DNA of 64,000 nucleotides from Candidatus Saccharibacteria bacterium RIFCSPHIGHO2_12_FULL_44_22. Lineage in GTDB: Bacteria; Patescibacteriota; Saccharimonadia; Saccharimonadales; Saccharimonadaceae. The stretch lies in NCBI GenBank assembly GCA_001790515.1, contig MGCS01000013.1, positions 86,874 to 150,873 on the forward strand, in the 5' to 3' direction. This document shows positions 26,691 through 35,520 of this stretch, piece after piece. Below the pieces are notes generated by a model. That model had not been told where the DNA came from, ran no database searches, and was given only the letters and a program-made list of their open reading frames with translations. Position numbers and translations under genes: made by a program. Every line of letters starts with the position of its first letter. Position 1 is the first letter of the stretch.

Positions 26691-27854
26691 ATGAGAAAAA
26701 TAGGTCACTTTATAAAAATGCGATTACATGCGCGCATGACCGTGGTACTGTTTGTTCTTGCGATGATTGCGTTGGTCGCTGGTGTGGTCGCGGTGAATGC
26801 GTCGCCATATACTGCTCCGTCTCAGCCAAAATCTATGCTGTCTATCAATCAGCAAGACTCAAATCTCGTTAACTATCTGCGAGCAAAAGTAACCTATGTC
26901 GATGCCGAGAAATCTGTCGTGCACATTTTAGAAGGCCCACGCAAAGGACTCGAGCAGACCATTCCAATTCGCGACCTGCAACTACCTGCTACCCGCGAAA
27001 AAGTAGGCGATACTGTGCTAATTGTCGATTCGCAGCAGTATCCTGCGATTACCGAACACTGGCGTATACCGGGGCTGCTACTGCTAGGCATGCTGTTCAT
27101 CGTCGCAATCGTGCTGATTGGCCGACGAAAGGGTGTTATGGGATCGGTCGGTTTGGCGATCAGTGTCGCGATTATTGGATTGTATGTGATCCCGCTAATA
27201 TTACAAGGTGCGCCCTCATTTTGGGTGATCGTATCTGCGTCGTTTATGATCGCGGCCATTTCGCTGTATGTTGCGCATGGCCGTAATAGACGAACCACAA
27301 TTGCACTGCTGGCCACGATTATTATTTTGCTGATTGTCGTTGCACTTGCTGTTTTTTCGGGCTGGTTGATTGGACTGACCGGCGCGTACGACGAAACATC
27401 ATCTATTTTTGCGGCGACACATCCGACGATTGATATGCGTGGCGTGTTGGTGGGAGGGATGATTATTGCAACGCTTGGCGTGCTGGATGACATAATAACG
27501 GCACAAGTGGCAGTAGTTGATCAACTACGCAAAGCAAATGCCAAACTGGGGATACGAGAGTTGTATAATCGTGCAAGTGTTGTCGGTGGAGAACATATCG
27601 CTGCACTCATTAATACTCTCGCACTTGCATATATTGGCGTGTCGCTCCCGATGGTACTGAGTATTGTCGATACAAGCTATTCACAAAATATATTTGTATT
27701 ATTTAATAGTGAATTTATTGCACAAGAACTGACGCGAACGATTGTATCAAGCCTAGGATTGATATTTGCTGTGCCTGTCAGTACATTCCTTGCGGCGGTT
27801 CTCTTGAGTAATTGGGATCATATAAAAAGCAAGACACGTTCGCAAGATAAATGA
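26691..27854 (+). CDS. YibE/F-family multi-pass membrane protein
   Basis: A 387-residue integral membrane protein of the YibE/F family. After one N-terminal membrane helix (about 14-36) comes an extracytoplasmic beta domain (about 60-115). Roughly seven membrane helices follow, with the conserved region VLVGGMIIATLGVLDDIITAQ around residue 265. A function is not established; some family members are linked to transport. It is 7 nt downstream of tyrS. An ATG at 26691 is preferred to the adjoining GTG at 26688. Confidence 0.85.
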   Translation: MRKIGHFIKMRLHARMTVVLFVLAMIALVAGVVAVNASPYTAPSQPKSMLSINQQDSNLVNYLRAKVTYVDAEKSVVHILEGPRKGLEQTIPIRDLQLPATREKVGDTVLIVDSQQYPAITEHWRIPGLLLLGMLFIVAIVLIGRRKGVMGSVGLAISVAIIGLYVIPLILQGAPSFWVIVSASFMIAAISLYVAHGRNRRTTIALLATIIILLIVVALAVFSGWLIGLTGAYDETSSIFAATHPTIDMRGVLVGGMIIATLGVLDDIITAQVAVVDQLRKANAKLGIRELYNRASVVGGEHIAALINTLALAYIGVSLPMVLSIVDTSYSQNIFVLFNSEFIAQELTRTIVSSLGLIFAVPVSTFLAAVLLSNWDHIKSKTRSQDK

Positions 27855-27903
27855 TGAATGCTATAATAAAGGTTCGATACTAGCTAACAGTAAGGATACC
27901 CAC

Positions 27904-28665
27904 ATGCCAAAACGAGTTATCGCGTTTGACTTAGATGATACGCTTGCGATCACGAAGTCACCAATTTCAGACAGAATGGGAGAACTGCTCTCTGGATTAC
28001 TAGAACATTATGATGTATGCATTATATCTGGTGGCAAATTTGAACAATTCAAAAAGCAAGTAGTCGACCGATTAGAAGCGCCTGCGCATAAATTGAATCG
28101 AATGCATTTGATGCCAACATGTGGTACGCGCTACTACAGGTACGACGAGCTTGCAAAAGAATGGAAAATACAATACGCCGAAGATCTCTCGGCTGACCAA
28201 AAAGCTGAAATATTAAAAGTTGTCGAACAATCGGCGCGTGAAGTGCATCTTTGGGCAGAAAAGCCGTATGGTGAAATAATCGAAGATCGTGGCAGTCAAG
28301 TAACGTACTCTGCGCTGGGACAGCAAGCTCCTGCTGAAGAGAAGTATGCATGGGCGAAAGATAACGAGCAAGAAAAGCAAGTACTCCGCCAGTTAATCGC
28401 AGAACGCTTGCCGGATCTTGAAGTGCGTCTTGGCGGCACAACAAGTGTCGACATTACGCGAATTGGGATTGATAAAGCATACGGAATGCGGAAACTTATT
28501 GAAGCACTAGGCATTAGTAAGGACGAGATTCTCTTTCTGGGAGATAAGTTGAATGAGGGTGGAAATGATTATCCTGTGAAAGCCATGGGTATTGACTCTA
28601 TTGCTGTAGAACGATGGGAAGATACCGCGTTAGTACTTGAGGGTATTCTTGGCGTTACCGAATAA
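27904..28665 (+). CDS. HAD-superfamily (subclass IIB) phosphatase
   Basis: A 253-residue cytoplasmic hydrolase. FDLDDTL (about residues 8-14) is HAD motif I with the nucleophile and general acid aspartates. ISGG (about 41-44) is motif II, K195-type residues lie near GIDKAYG, and GDKLNEGGND (about 213-222) is motif IV. The cap pattern and closing region resemble phosphomannomutase/sucrose-phosphate phosphatase relatives, so a sugar phosphate is the likely substrate. TGC-TATAAT (27861-27866) serves as its promoter, and AAGGA precedes the ATG. recG follows after 18 nt. Confidence 0.88.
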   Translation: MPKRVIAFDLDDTLAITKSPISDRMGELLSGLLEHYDVCIISGGKFEQFKKQVVDRLEAPAHKLNRMHLMPTCGTRYYRYDELAKEWKIQYAEDLSADQKAEILKVVEQSAREVHLWAEKPYGEIIEDRGSQVTYSALGQQAPAEEKYAWAKDNEQEKQVLRQLIAERLPDLEVRLGGTTSVDITRIGIDKAYGMRKLIEALGISKDEILFLGDKLNEGGNDYPVKAMGIDSIAVERWEDTALVLEGILGVTE

Positions 28666-28683
28666 GGTAAACTGGGCGTAGCT

Positions 28684-30714
28684 ATGAACTTTGCATCGCC
28701 CCTACAAAATGTCAAAGGTGTCGGCGAAAAATCAGCCGAGCAGTTTGCTGCCGCTGGGATACATTCCGTCTACGATCTGGTGACGTTCCTACCACGCCGA
28801 CATGAAGACTTTTCTGATGTGGCGATGATTGCGGATATCAGTCCTGGTAAAAAGACTATCAGGGCGCGCTGTGAAAAGATCGCAACGCGCCCTGTTCGTC
28901 GTGGATTACGTATTACAACAGCAACACTTGCGGACGAAACAGGCAAGTTGCAAGCTGTCTGGTTCAATCAGCCATATCGTGAAACTCAACTAAAAACAGG
29001 TGAGGAATTCTTTTTTTCTGGTGAGTTTGAGTTTAACTATAATAAATACCAGCTAACCAATCCGAGCGCGGAAAAAGTGAGCGAAGTACCCGTATCGACG
29101 GATCGTATAGTACCGACCTATCGCGCAATTAAAGGGCTAAAGAGTCAGCTGGTGCGCAAGATTCTGAACGAACTTCGACCGTTGATGACAATGTTTCCTG
29201 AAACACTGCCGCCAAATGTGGTAGAGGATCAGAAACTAGTGTCATATGCTGATGCGTTACTGGGTATGCATTTTCCAAAGAATCCGGATGATATCGCAAA
29301 GGCTCGTGAGCGACTCGGATTTGAAGAGTTGTTCGAGCTACTTCTTGCTAGCCAGTATAACAAGCAGGAAAACGCCAAACTCGATGGTTGGCATATTCCC
29401 TTTGATCAATCTGTCGTCGCGTCGTTTGTCAAGCAGTTGCCCTTTGATTTAACCGGCGCGCAACGTCGCGCTGCCTGGGAAATTATTCAAGATTTTGAAA
29501 AGAGTATTCCGATGAACCGATTGTTGCAAGGCGATGTTGGATCCGGCAAGACGGTCGTCGCAGGCCTTGCGGCACGTCAAGCTGCCCATGCGGGGTTCCA
29601 ATCAGCAATTATGGCACCGACAGAGATATTAGCATCGCAACACGCTGAAACGCTTCATAACCTGCTTGGCTCACTGGGAATTCGCGTTGGACTATTGACT
29701 GGTAGTGTCAAAGGAACCGCACGCAAGACGCTCTATGCTCAGATTGAAAGTGGTGAGGTTGATGTAGTTGTTGGTACGCACGCATTGATCCAAGAAACAG
29801 TTCACTTTCATAAACTCGGGTTTGTCACGATTGACGAGCAACACCGCTTCGGTGTAAAGCAAAGACAAGAATTATTGAAAAAATCTGATCGAATGCCGCA
29901 TTTGTTAGCCATGACGGCAACGCCTATTCCACGAAGCCTGGCGCTAACGGTTTACGGTGAACTCGAGGTAAGTGTGCTAGACGAACTGCCAAAAGGTCGA
30001 AAACCTATAGCTACAAAAATCTGGTCACCGAACAGTGCCGCGCAACTATATGAAAAAATAGATGCAGAGATTGCGAGTGGACGACAAGCATACGTTATTT
30101 GTAGTCTTATCGACGAAAACCCGGATAATGACATTAAAAGTGTCCAAGCGGAATATAAAAAACTGCAGAATTCTATCTTTAAACACCGGAGAATAGGCCT
30201 ATTACACGGTAAATTAAAGCCAGAAGAAAAAGACGCAGTCATGCAGCGCTTTGCGGCTGGCGAGATAGACATCCTGGTTAGTACGACGGTTGTCGAGGTT
30301 GGTGTTGACGTTCCGAATGCTACAGCGATGCTTATCGAAAACGCTGATCGATTCGGTCTGAGTCAGTTGCATCAGCTACGTGGGCGTGTGGGACGGTCGT
30401 CGCACCAAAGCTACTGCTACTTGGTCATGAGCGACAGTAGCAAGCCGTCACAGCGACTGAAAGAGATTGAAAAATCAAACGATGGCTTTTATCTTGCGGA
30501 GGTAGATTTAAAACTGCGTGGTCCCGGTGAGATCTATGGACGTGCACAACATGGCGCACTTAATCTCCAGATTGCGACACTTGCTGATACGAAATTGATT
30601 GCTCGCGCTCAGCAGTCAGCGCGTTCATTCGTCGAAACAGGGCAAGATTTGCTACAATATAAACAATTGGCCAAGCAAGTGCAACAGTACCAGCGCCTGA
30701 CAACATTAAATTAA
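28684..30714 (+). CDS. recG: ATP-dependent DNA helicase RecG
   Basis: RecG remodels stalled forks and Holliday junctions. The 676-residue protein has the N-terminal wedge/OB domain (about 1-155, including VKGVGEKSAEQF), Walker A GDVGSGKT (about 285-292), DEQH (about 385-388, motif II), MTATPIPRSLA (motif III, about 410-420), and C-terminal helicase motifs, QLRGRVGRS (about 565-573). It is somewhat shorter than E. coli RecG but complete. It follows the HAD gene closely, probably in one unit. Confidence 0.96.
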   Translation: MNFASPLQNVKGVGEKSAEQFAAAGIHSVYDLVTFLPRRHEDFSDVAMIADISPGKKTIRARCEKIATRPVRRGLRITTATLADETGKLQAVWFNQPYRETQLKTGEEFFFSGEFEFNYNKYQLTNPSAEKVSEVPVSTDRIVPTYRAIKGLKSQLVRKILNELRPLMTMFPETLPPNVVEDQKLVSYADALLGMHFPKNPDDIAKARERLGFEELFELLLASQYNKQENAKLDGWHIPFDQSVVASFVKQLPFDLTGAQRRAAWEIIQDFEKSIPMNRLLQGDVGSGKTVVAGLAARQAAHAGFQSAIMAPTEILASQHAETLHNLLGSLGIRVGLLTGSVKGTARKTLYAQIESGEVDVVVGTHALIQETVHFHKLGFVTIDEQHRFGVKQRQELLKKSDRMPHLLAMTATPIPRSLALTVYGELEVSVLDELPKGRKPIATKIWSPNSAAQLYEKIDAEIASGRQAYVICSLIDENPDNDIKSVQAEYKKLQNSIFKHRRIGLLHGKLKPEEKDAVMQRFAAGEIDILVSTTVVEVGVDVPNATAMLIENADRFGLSQLHQLRGRVGRSSHQSYCYLVMSDSSKPSQRLKEIEKSNDGFYLAEVDLKLRGPGEIYGRAQHGALNLQIATLADTKLIARAQQSARSFVETGQDLLQYKQLAKQVQQYQRLTTLN

Positions 30715-30728
30715 AGGGCGAATCCGCT

Positions 30729-31559
30729 ATGTATTCTGGAACAACGTTTCGTGTAAAATCCGGACGCCTGATGGGCGTCCATCAAAAGATAGATAGATTG
30801 GCTCGTCGTGCTCTGGCACACTCGATACCGCACAAGACTATATTTCCCAGCGAGAATAGCATTCTTCACTTTGAAGGTCTGAATGGCCCAGATGGTATTA
30901 AACGAAAAAGCCCCGGTAGGGACGAGCCGTGGCATTACGTAGACCCAACCAATGCAGCTGACGATGGGCTGGCTGTCATTATCGAAGATCATGTTCATAA
31001 TCTGACAACTGCGCTTGTCACCGACAATCACGAACGAGCGGCATTTGAAGCTGCGTGGTTAGCGCATGCAATTACCGACGGTCTGACGCCCGCTCATCAT
31101 TATCCACTCGAGGAGAAATTGGAAGAAATGCGCGATGGCAAAGGTTTACATACACGCACGACAGCAAAAGAAAAGCTGCTACTGCCAGGAAAGACCAGAC
31201 GCGAACAGGTGCGTAATAATTGGCAGTTCTGGGGAGCAAAAGGTATCATGACGACACACCTCGCGTTCGAGCTGGGTGTTGCAACGACGATCGCAGGGCA
31301 ACGGATCAATGATACGATTCCTACAGAAGAAGACAGAGCACGAGTACTAGAGCACGGCGTTGTGGCGCTATTTAAGGAATCGGTTGAACACATTGCTGAG
31401 CTGCAGCTATACGAAGAGTTTTACAAAGCTGGCTGGACGCGACGACTGGCGCGTGATACAAAGCGAATATTAATCCCAGAGATTATTCGTATGGTCTGTC
31501 TTAGTTGGTATTATTGTGATATGAAAGCCAGCGAAGTACGAACGGATCACCATCGATGA
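30729..31559 (+). CDS. Zinc phospholipase C / S1-P1 nuclease-like fold protein
   Basis: A 276-residue protein with a His/Asp-rich helical pattern like zinc-dependent phospholipase C and S1/P1 nucleases: WHYVDP (about 68-73), EDHVHNL (about 85-91), AWLAHAITDGLTPAHHYP (about 107-124). Later histidines occur near residues 175 and 220. No signal peptide is evident, which is unusual because most of this fold acts outside the cell. Assignment rests on motif spacing only. Its 3' end overlaps rsmD by 4 nt (ATGA), so the two are translationally coupled. Confidence 0.6.
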   Translation: MYSGTTFRVKSGRLMGVHQKIDRLARRALAHSIPHKTIFPSENSILHFEGLNGPDGIKRKSPGRDEPWHYVDPTNAADDGLAVIIEDHVHNLTTALVTDNHERAAFEAAWLAHAITDGLTPAHHYPLEEKLEEMRDGKGLHTRTTAKEKLLLPGKTRREQVRNNWQFWGAKGIMTTHLAFELGVATTIAGQRINDTIPTEEDRARVLEHGVVALFKESVEHIAELQLYEEFYKAGWTRRLARDTKRILIPEIIRMVCLSWYYCDMKASEVRTDHHR

Positions 31560-32098
31560 ACCTACGGATAATATCGGGTGAATTTGGTGGTCGCAAGATT
31601 GGTGCGCCCGATGGTCGCGTCACACACCCTATGGGAGATAGGCAGCGGAGCGCATTATTCAATATCATTAACGCTGAGATCCCCGGTGCAAAAGTACTCG
31701 ACGCTTTTGCGGGGACTGGATCACTTGGACTTGAATGTCTGAGTCGTGGCGCGGAATCGGTACACTTTATCGAAAAAGACAACACAGCTCAGAAATTCTT
31801 GAAAAGTAATGTTGAATTGCTTGGTGTTGGCGACCGAGTAAAGTTAATTAATACAACAGTTTTAAATTGGATTGAGCGAGCCGATCCGCCGCATTTTGAT
31901 CTGATATTTGTCGACCCACCGTATGATGATATGCAGTTATCCACAGTTACGAGATTATTTGATCTTTTAAAGCCTAGTGCGCTTATGGTATTATCACAAC
32001 CAGGTAGAAGTGAGAGCCCGACCAAACCAGGAGTTGTTGTGGTGGACAATCGTAGTTATGGAAACGCGACTCTCACTTTTTACCGCCGAGAGTTGTAA
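31556..32098 (+). CDS. rsmD: 16S rRNA (guanine966-N2)-methyltransferase RsmD
   Basis: It methylates G966 of 16S rRNA near the decoding site. The 180-residue Rossmann methyltransferase has RIISGEFGGRKI (about 3-14), the SAM loop DAFAGTGSLGLECLSRGA (about 49-66), and the catalytic DPPYDD motif (about 120-125). It overlaps the preceding gene by 4 nt and ends in a terminator. Confidence 0.95.
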   Translation: MNLRIISGEFGGRKIGAPDGRVTHPMGDRQRSALFNIINAEIPGAKVLDAFAGTGSLGLECLSRGAESVHFIEKDNTAQKFLKSNVELLGVGDRVKLINTTVLNWIERADPPHFDLIFVDPPYDDMQLSTVTRLFDLLKPSALMVLSQPGRSESPTKPGVVVVDNRSYGNATLTFYRREL

Positions 32099-32112
32099 TT
32101 TCTATTTTCTTC

Positions 32113-32140
32113 CCACTGATAATCAGTGGTTTTTATTATT
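32113..32140 (+). terminator. Intrinsic terminator after rsmD
   Basis: CCACTGA-TAA-TCAGTGG hairpin (32113-32129) followed by TTTTTATTATTT. Confidence 0.85.
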
Positions 32141-32158
32141 TCGACACAGGAGGAAAAA

Positions 32159-32557
32159 ATGAGTATATTTTATGAAGCGAACCGGATTGCTATATGTGTC
32201 TTGAGAGATATCGCAACGGGCAAAAATGTTTTGGTAGGTCATGACGATGAGTTTGCTCTGGATGAGAGCAATCCTGAGACCGTGTATGATACTTTTTCCT
32301 GCAGTATACCTCTAGATGAAGCTAAACAGACCACCGTACTTGCTGATGAGCTGTTGAAAAACGGATTTGTCCTGAGGAGCTATCAAGTTACTAAACAATT
32401 AACAAGACTTGATGATTATTATATAAATCAAAAAAAGAATAGAAAATACAGTACGACAATATATATTCATGGTGACATCGATATTCTCAGTGTCGACAGC
32501 ATAAAAGATAAGACAGCGCGAGGAAAGATACAGCAACCTCCTTACATCATAGAGTAA
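32159..32557 (+). CDS. Uncharacterised 132-residue protein
   Basis: A short soluble protein that I do not recognise. It has an acidic N-terminal half and a basic, Lys/Tyr-containing stretch (about 77-100). It has no signal peptide, cysteine cluster or known motif. The ATG at 32159 is preceded by a strong AGGAGG 6 nt upstream, one of the best ribosome sites in the window, which rules out the longer frame starting at 32126. It is more AT-rich than its neighbours. It sits between two terminators, so it is its own unit or a read-through product. Confidence 0.75.
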   Translation: MSIFYEANRIAICVLRDIATGKNVLVGHDDEFALDESNPETVYDTFSCSIPLDEAKQTTVLADELLKNGFVLRSYQVTKQLTRLDDYYINQKKNRKYSTTIYIHGDIDILSVDSIKDKTARGKIQQPPYIIE

Positions 32558-32580
32558 GGTGTTAGTAATCCTGCCGAGCG

Positions 32581-32622
32581 CCAAATAAAAACAGGCAGCT
32601 ATATCTGCCTGTTTTTATTTGG
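32581..32622. terminator. Perfect 18-bp-stem bidirectional terminator
   Basis: CCAAATAAAAACAGGCAG and its exact complement flank a 6-nt loop, with A- and T-rich outer arms that give U-tracts in both directions. It ends the plus-strand 132-aa gene and the minus-strand tRNA-Leu. Its right arm includes the CCA end of the tRNA (32620-32622). Confidence 0.9.
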
Positions 32623-32704
32623 TACGCGAGAGAGGACTTGAACCTCCACGCCCGAAAGCACTAGCTCCTAAGGCTAGCGTGTCTACCAATTCCACCACTC
32701 GCGC
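32620..32704 (-). tRNA. tRNA-Leu (anticodon UAG)
   Basis: A class II tRNA of about 85 nt with an encoded CCA. The acceptor GCGCGAG pairs with CTCGCGT, giving a G1-U72 wobble, and A73 is the leucine discriminator. The anticodon stem CTAGC/GCTAG encloses CTTAGGA with TAG at the centre. The variable arm is long, and the T arm is GGAGG-TTCAAGT-CCTCT. Confidence 0.95.
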
Positions 32705-32978
32705 ATACTATACGAGTCTACTGGTTTATGATCGTCGATTGGTATATACGAAGTTCACGCTAGCGTGTCTACAAATAATTTGCGTTTCACGTAGCCACCA
32801 TGTAGCTTGTATCTTAACTGAAATGTGCCTACTTTTTATAGTCCGTAATGACTTACTGAATACCAGCTATTTCGCTAGGTAACTGTAACACTATAGCATA
32901 AATACCGTCCTGATTCAAAGCCCTATGTTGCAATGACGACCAAGGAACGGGTTGCACCTCAATATACTACGGATGTGA

Positions 32979-33179
32979 ATGAACATGGACGCTAGCGTTA
33001 GGTGTGCGCTTACCGAAGAAGAGCTAGGTCAGGCTATTGCTATGGCTTTTGCGAATGCTCAGCAAGAATTGCCTCCAGAAACGGCAATGCCGTTAATGCG
33101 TCGGTTCGAAGTCGAGCTTCGCAGGGTTGTCGGTGCTGATATGTCTGAGGCGAGTACGATAGCGCCACCTATTTCGTAG
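32979..33179 (+). CDS. Small orphan protein (66 aa)
   Basis: An Ala/Glu-rich, probably helical 66-residue protein (LTEEELGQAIAMAFANAQ..., MPLMRRFEVELRRVVG) of unknown function. Support comes from a codon-like composition, a strong terminator 31 nt after the stop, and a possible TATACT 10 nt before the ATG. An in-frame ATG at 32985 is an alternative start. The 274-nt spacer before it (32705-32978) holds the tRNA promoter region and a 14-bp copy of part of the tRNA; nothing else is clear. Confidence 0.6.
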   Translation: MNMDASVRCALTEEELGQAIAMAFANAQQELPPETAMPLMRRFEVELRRVVGADMSEASTIAPPIS

Positions 33180-33210
33180 CGTCCGCCGCTCGCGTTGAGT
33201 TCGTCAAGAG

Positions 33211-33241
33211 AACTCCGCATATAGCGGCGGAGTTTTCTTTT
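33211..33241 (+). terminator. Intrinsic terminator of the 66-aa gene
   Basis: AACTCCGC pairs with GCGGAGTT around an 8-nt loop (33211-33234), followed by TTCTTTTTG. Confidence 0.85.
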
Positions 33242-33275
33242 TGTAGAAACAGCGCTTGTGCTATTATTAATACAA

Positions 33276-34916
33276 ATGAGTAAAGTTGCTAACTATCTGA
33301 ACGAACATATATTAGGTGAAGTCTCCAGCAACGCGGCAGTTCGACACGCAATGTCAACTGACGGTAGCGTTCTGACAATAGTGCCGGAAATGGTTGTCTA
33401 TCCGCGAACAACTAATGATATTCGTAAAGTTGCACGATTTTCCAATCAGCTAGCTGAAAAGGGTCATGCGCTTCCAATTACTGCTCGGGGCGGTGGAAGT
33501 GATCAGACGGCGGCGGCGATTGGTAGTGGAATTATTTTGAATACAACGGCGCATATGAATGCGATATTCGAGCTCGATAGCAAACAGAAGCTTGTGCGGC
33601 TGCAACCTGGCGTAAATTTCAAGGCACTGAATGATGCGCTATTGCTGCACGGTCTACATATTCCATCGTATCCTGCGTCTGCGGGGTACAGTACGATTGG
33701 TGGCGCGGTGGCGAATAACGCAAGTGGAATTTTGTCGGGTAAATATGGTTCAACCGGGCGATGGGTCCATCAGCTAGAAATTGTTTTGTCTAACGGTGAT
33801 GTTATGCAGACTGGCCGTATCAGCAAACGTGAATTGAATCGCAAAAAAGGTCAACAAACGTTTGAGGGTGAAGTGTACCGGCAGATTGATAACTTGATTA
33901 CGGATAATGATGATCTGATCGCTAACTCGATTGCACTCGATGTCCGTGACAACGCTGGCTACGCGGGAATCGTCGATGTGAAGCGCCGCGATGGATCGAT
34001 GGATTTGACGCCACTATTTATTGGTAGCCAGGGAACGCTTGGTATTATATCTGAACTCATTATGAAGGCGGAATATGCGAGTGCTGAAGTAGCTGTTGCC
34101 GCACTTGCTTTTGAAACGCATAATGCTGCTCGCGATGCCGCAGATTCACTGCGTAGCCTTGATCCGTGTCTATTAGAGTTTATCGACGGGCCGCTATTTG
34201 AAACGGCTCTTGAACGCGGTAAGAAGTATCGGTTCTATACAGACGCAATCGAACAAGGTGAGGTTGCAGCGGTACTGCTCGTAGGGTTTGACGACATGAG
34301 TGAACGGCACCGTTCTAAAAAAATCAAAAAAACACGAAAGTTGTTGCAAGGACAGGTGTCGTACATGGATGTTGCGTCCGATGCTGCTGCCGCCAATGAG
34401 CTTTTGATTTTGCGTGATGTATCGTCGGTAGTAGTTGTTCCAGACGGCAACGGCGAATCAGCACCACCGCTCGTCGACGGTGCGTATATACCATCAGAGC
34501 GATTCGAAGACTTCATGACATCGTTAGTGGCATTGGCGTCAAAGTTTGCTGTGCAACTACCTCTTTATGGTCGTCTTCTTGATAATGTGTACTATGTGCG
34601 GCCGTCATTGCAGCTGCATAAGGTCGGTGACAAGCAAAAAGTCTTTAAATTCGTCGATGAGTATTCGCATTTAGTCGTCAGCCACCGCGGACACTTGATT
34701 GGCGAATCGGCCGAGGGTAGGTTCAAGGCATCGTTTGCTTACAAAGAGTTTGATGATGACTTGATGGGACTTTATGATGGTATAAAAGCAATCTTTGATC
34801 CTTTAGAGATTTTGAATCCTGGTGTTAAACAAAAGAATGAGTTGAAGACGATGGTTGCGATGCTTCGTAAAGAATATAATCTTGCTGCATTTGCTGGTCA
34901 TTCGCCAACGAATTAA
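33276..34916 (+). CDS. FAD-linked oxidase (GlcD/D-lactate dehydrogenase type)
   Basis: A 546-residue flavoprotein of the VAO/PCMH family, expected to oxidise a 2-hydroxy acid such as D-lactate or glycolate. The FAD-binding half has ARGGGSDQTAAAIG (about 76-89), VRLQPGVNFKALN (about 110-122), and the adenine-loop region IGGAVANNASGIL (about 143-155). The C-terminal FAD-oxidase half ends with DPLEILNPGVK (about 510-520), a family signature near the C-terminus. No iron-sulfur subunit is adjacent. The ATG at 33276 is 8 nt after TGC-TATTAT, so the mRNA is likely leaderless. Confidence 0.9.
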   Translation: MSKVANYLNEHILGEVSSNAAVRHAMSTDGSVLTIVPEMVVYPRTTNDIRKVARFSNQLAEKGHALPITARGGGSDQTAAAIGSGIILNTTAHMNAIFELDSKQKLVRLQPGVNFKALNDALLLHGLHIPSYPASAGYSTIGGAVANNASGILSGKYGSTGRWVHQLEIVLSNGDVMQTGRISKRELNRKKGQQTFEGEVYRQIDNLITDNDDLIANSIALDVRDNAGYAGIVDVKRRDGSMDLTPLFIGSQGTLGIISELIMKAEYASAEVAVAALAFETHNAARDAADSLRSLDPCLLEFIDGPLFETALERGKKYRFYTDAIEQGEVAAVLLVGFDDMSERHRSKKIKKTRKLLQGQVSYMDVASDAAAANELLILRDVSSVVVVPDGNGESAPPLVDGAYIPSERFEDFMTSLVALASKFAVQLPLYGRLLDNVYYVRPSLQLHKVGDKQKVFKFVDEYSHLVVSHRGHLIGESAEGRFKASFAYKEFDDDLMGLYDGIKAIFDPLEILNPGVKQKNELKTMVAMLRKEYNLAAFAGHSPTN

Positions 34917-34937
34917 TTTTATTCAGCAATCTCCACT

Positions 34938-35285
34938 TGTCATCCTGAACTCGATTCAGGACCCATTCGAAAAAAACACTATACGAGTATTCTTCGTCAG
35001 AAGAATACAATCCTTACTTTTCAACGCAAAAGTAACAAACCGTCTTCTTTTCGTATCGACGAAAAGAAGCAAAAGGCTTTGTGACGGCTTCCTGTCGCCG
35101 AGAACTCCTTATATCTTTTATTGGTCGCTGCGGAACTCCCGTTGGGAGGTTTTGTATATTGATGTTAGTTATGGATACAAAACAAGTCCTCGTGAATTAT
35201 TCCAATAAAAGATATAAGGAGTTCTCGGGTCAGTCCAGATGTCACGATTAGTTGATTACTTTTACGCAGTAGGACTGCGAATGAT
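34938..35285. repeat. Interspersed multi-hairpin repeat, copy C, split by an insertion
   Basis: The same ordered hairpins as copies A and D occur here: a CCTGAA/TTCAGG left end, a TTCTTCG.../AGAAGAA hairpin, CTTCTTTTCG/CGAAAAGAAG (10-bp stem, about 35042-35070), and the right end CGCAG-TAGGA-CTGCG (35265-35279). Relative to copy D it is interrupted by about 140 nt (see 35098-35228). With the tandem repeats that follow, it fills the 604-nt gene-free stretch between the oxidase and tRNA-Leu. Confidence 0.85.
35098..35228. mobile_element. Nested 131-bp element with perfect 27-bp inverted ends
   Basis: Positions 35098-35124 and 35202-35228 are exact reverse complements over 27 bp (outer ends CCGAGAACTCC / GGAGTTCTCGG). 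Inside is a CTCCC-GTT-GGGAG hairpin (35135-35147), and a related sequence recurs at 7404-7420. Copy D of the surrounding repeat runs without this segment, so 35098-35228 plus about 10 flanking bases looks like an insertion. It is non-coding and MITE-like in form. No clear target duplication is visible. Confidence 0.7.
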
Positions 35286-35294
35286 GGCTTGAAA

Positions 35295-35520
35295 TCATGG
35301 TGCATCGGATATACAATCGTAGGGCGCTGCAAGAGCAATGTGCTTTCTGATGTAGTTCATCGTAAACAATTGTATACGCGCAGCGCGAGTAGTACAGTAT
35401 GCAGGCGGGGCGGCTTCGGGTAAACAACCGTAGGCGCGCTGCGTGATAATAGTGTATATGCAGATGTGGCGGCTTCGGGTAAACAACCGTAGACGTGCTG
35501 CGCGACAGTAGTTAACGTAT
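35295..35520. repeat. Diverged tandem repeats carrying tRNA-Leu 5' sequence
   Basis: About four diverged units of 55-61 bp run into the tRNA. The last two begin at 35401 and 35460 with GCAGGCGGGGCGG and GCAGATGTGGCGG. The latter is identical to the first 13 bases of the tRNA at 35521. Each then continues CTTCGGGTAAACAACCGTAG..., followed by a GCGCTGCG-like segment. The units do not fold as whole tRNAs. Confidence 0.75.

Noticed and set aside
32759..32772. Integration (att) site of a genomic island at tRNA-Leu(UAG)
   Set aside because: The 14-bp direct repeat is only 86 nt from the tRNA copy and encloses no genes, so at most it is a scar. It is kept as a minor finding.
35295..35520. CRISPR array
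   Set aside because: The units are few, diverged along their whole length, and contain tRNA sequence rather than unique spacers between identical repeats. No cas gene is present.
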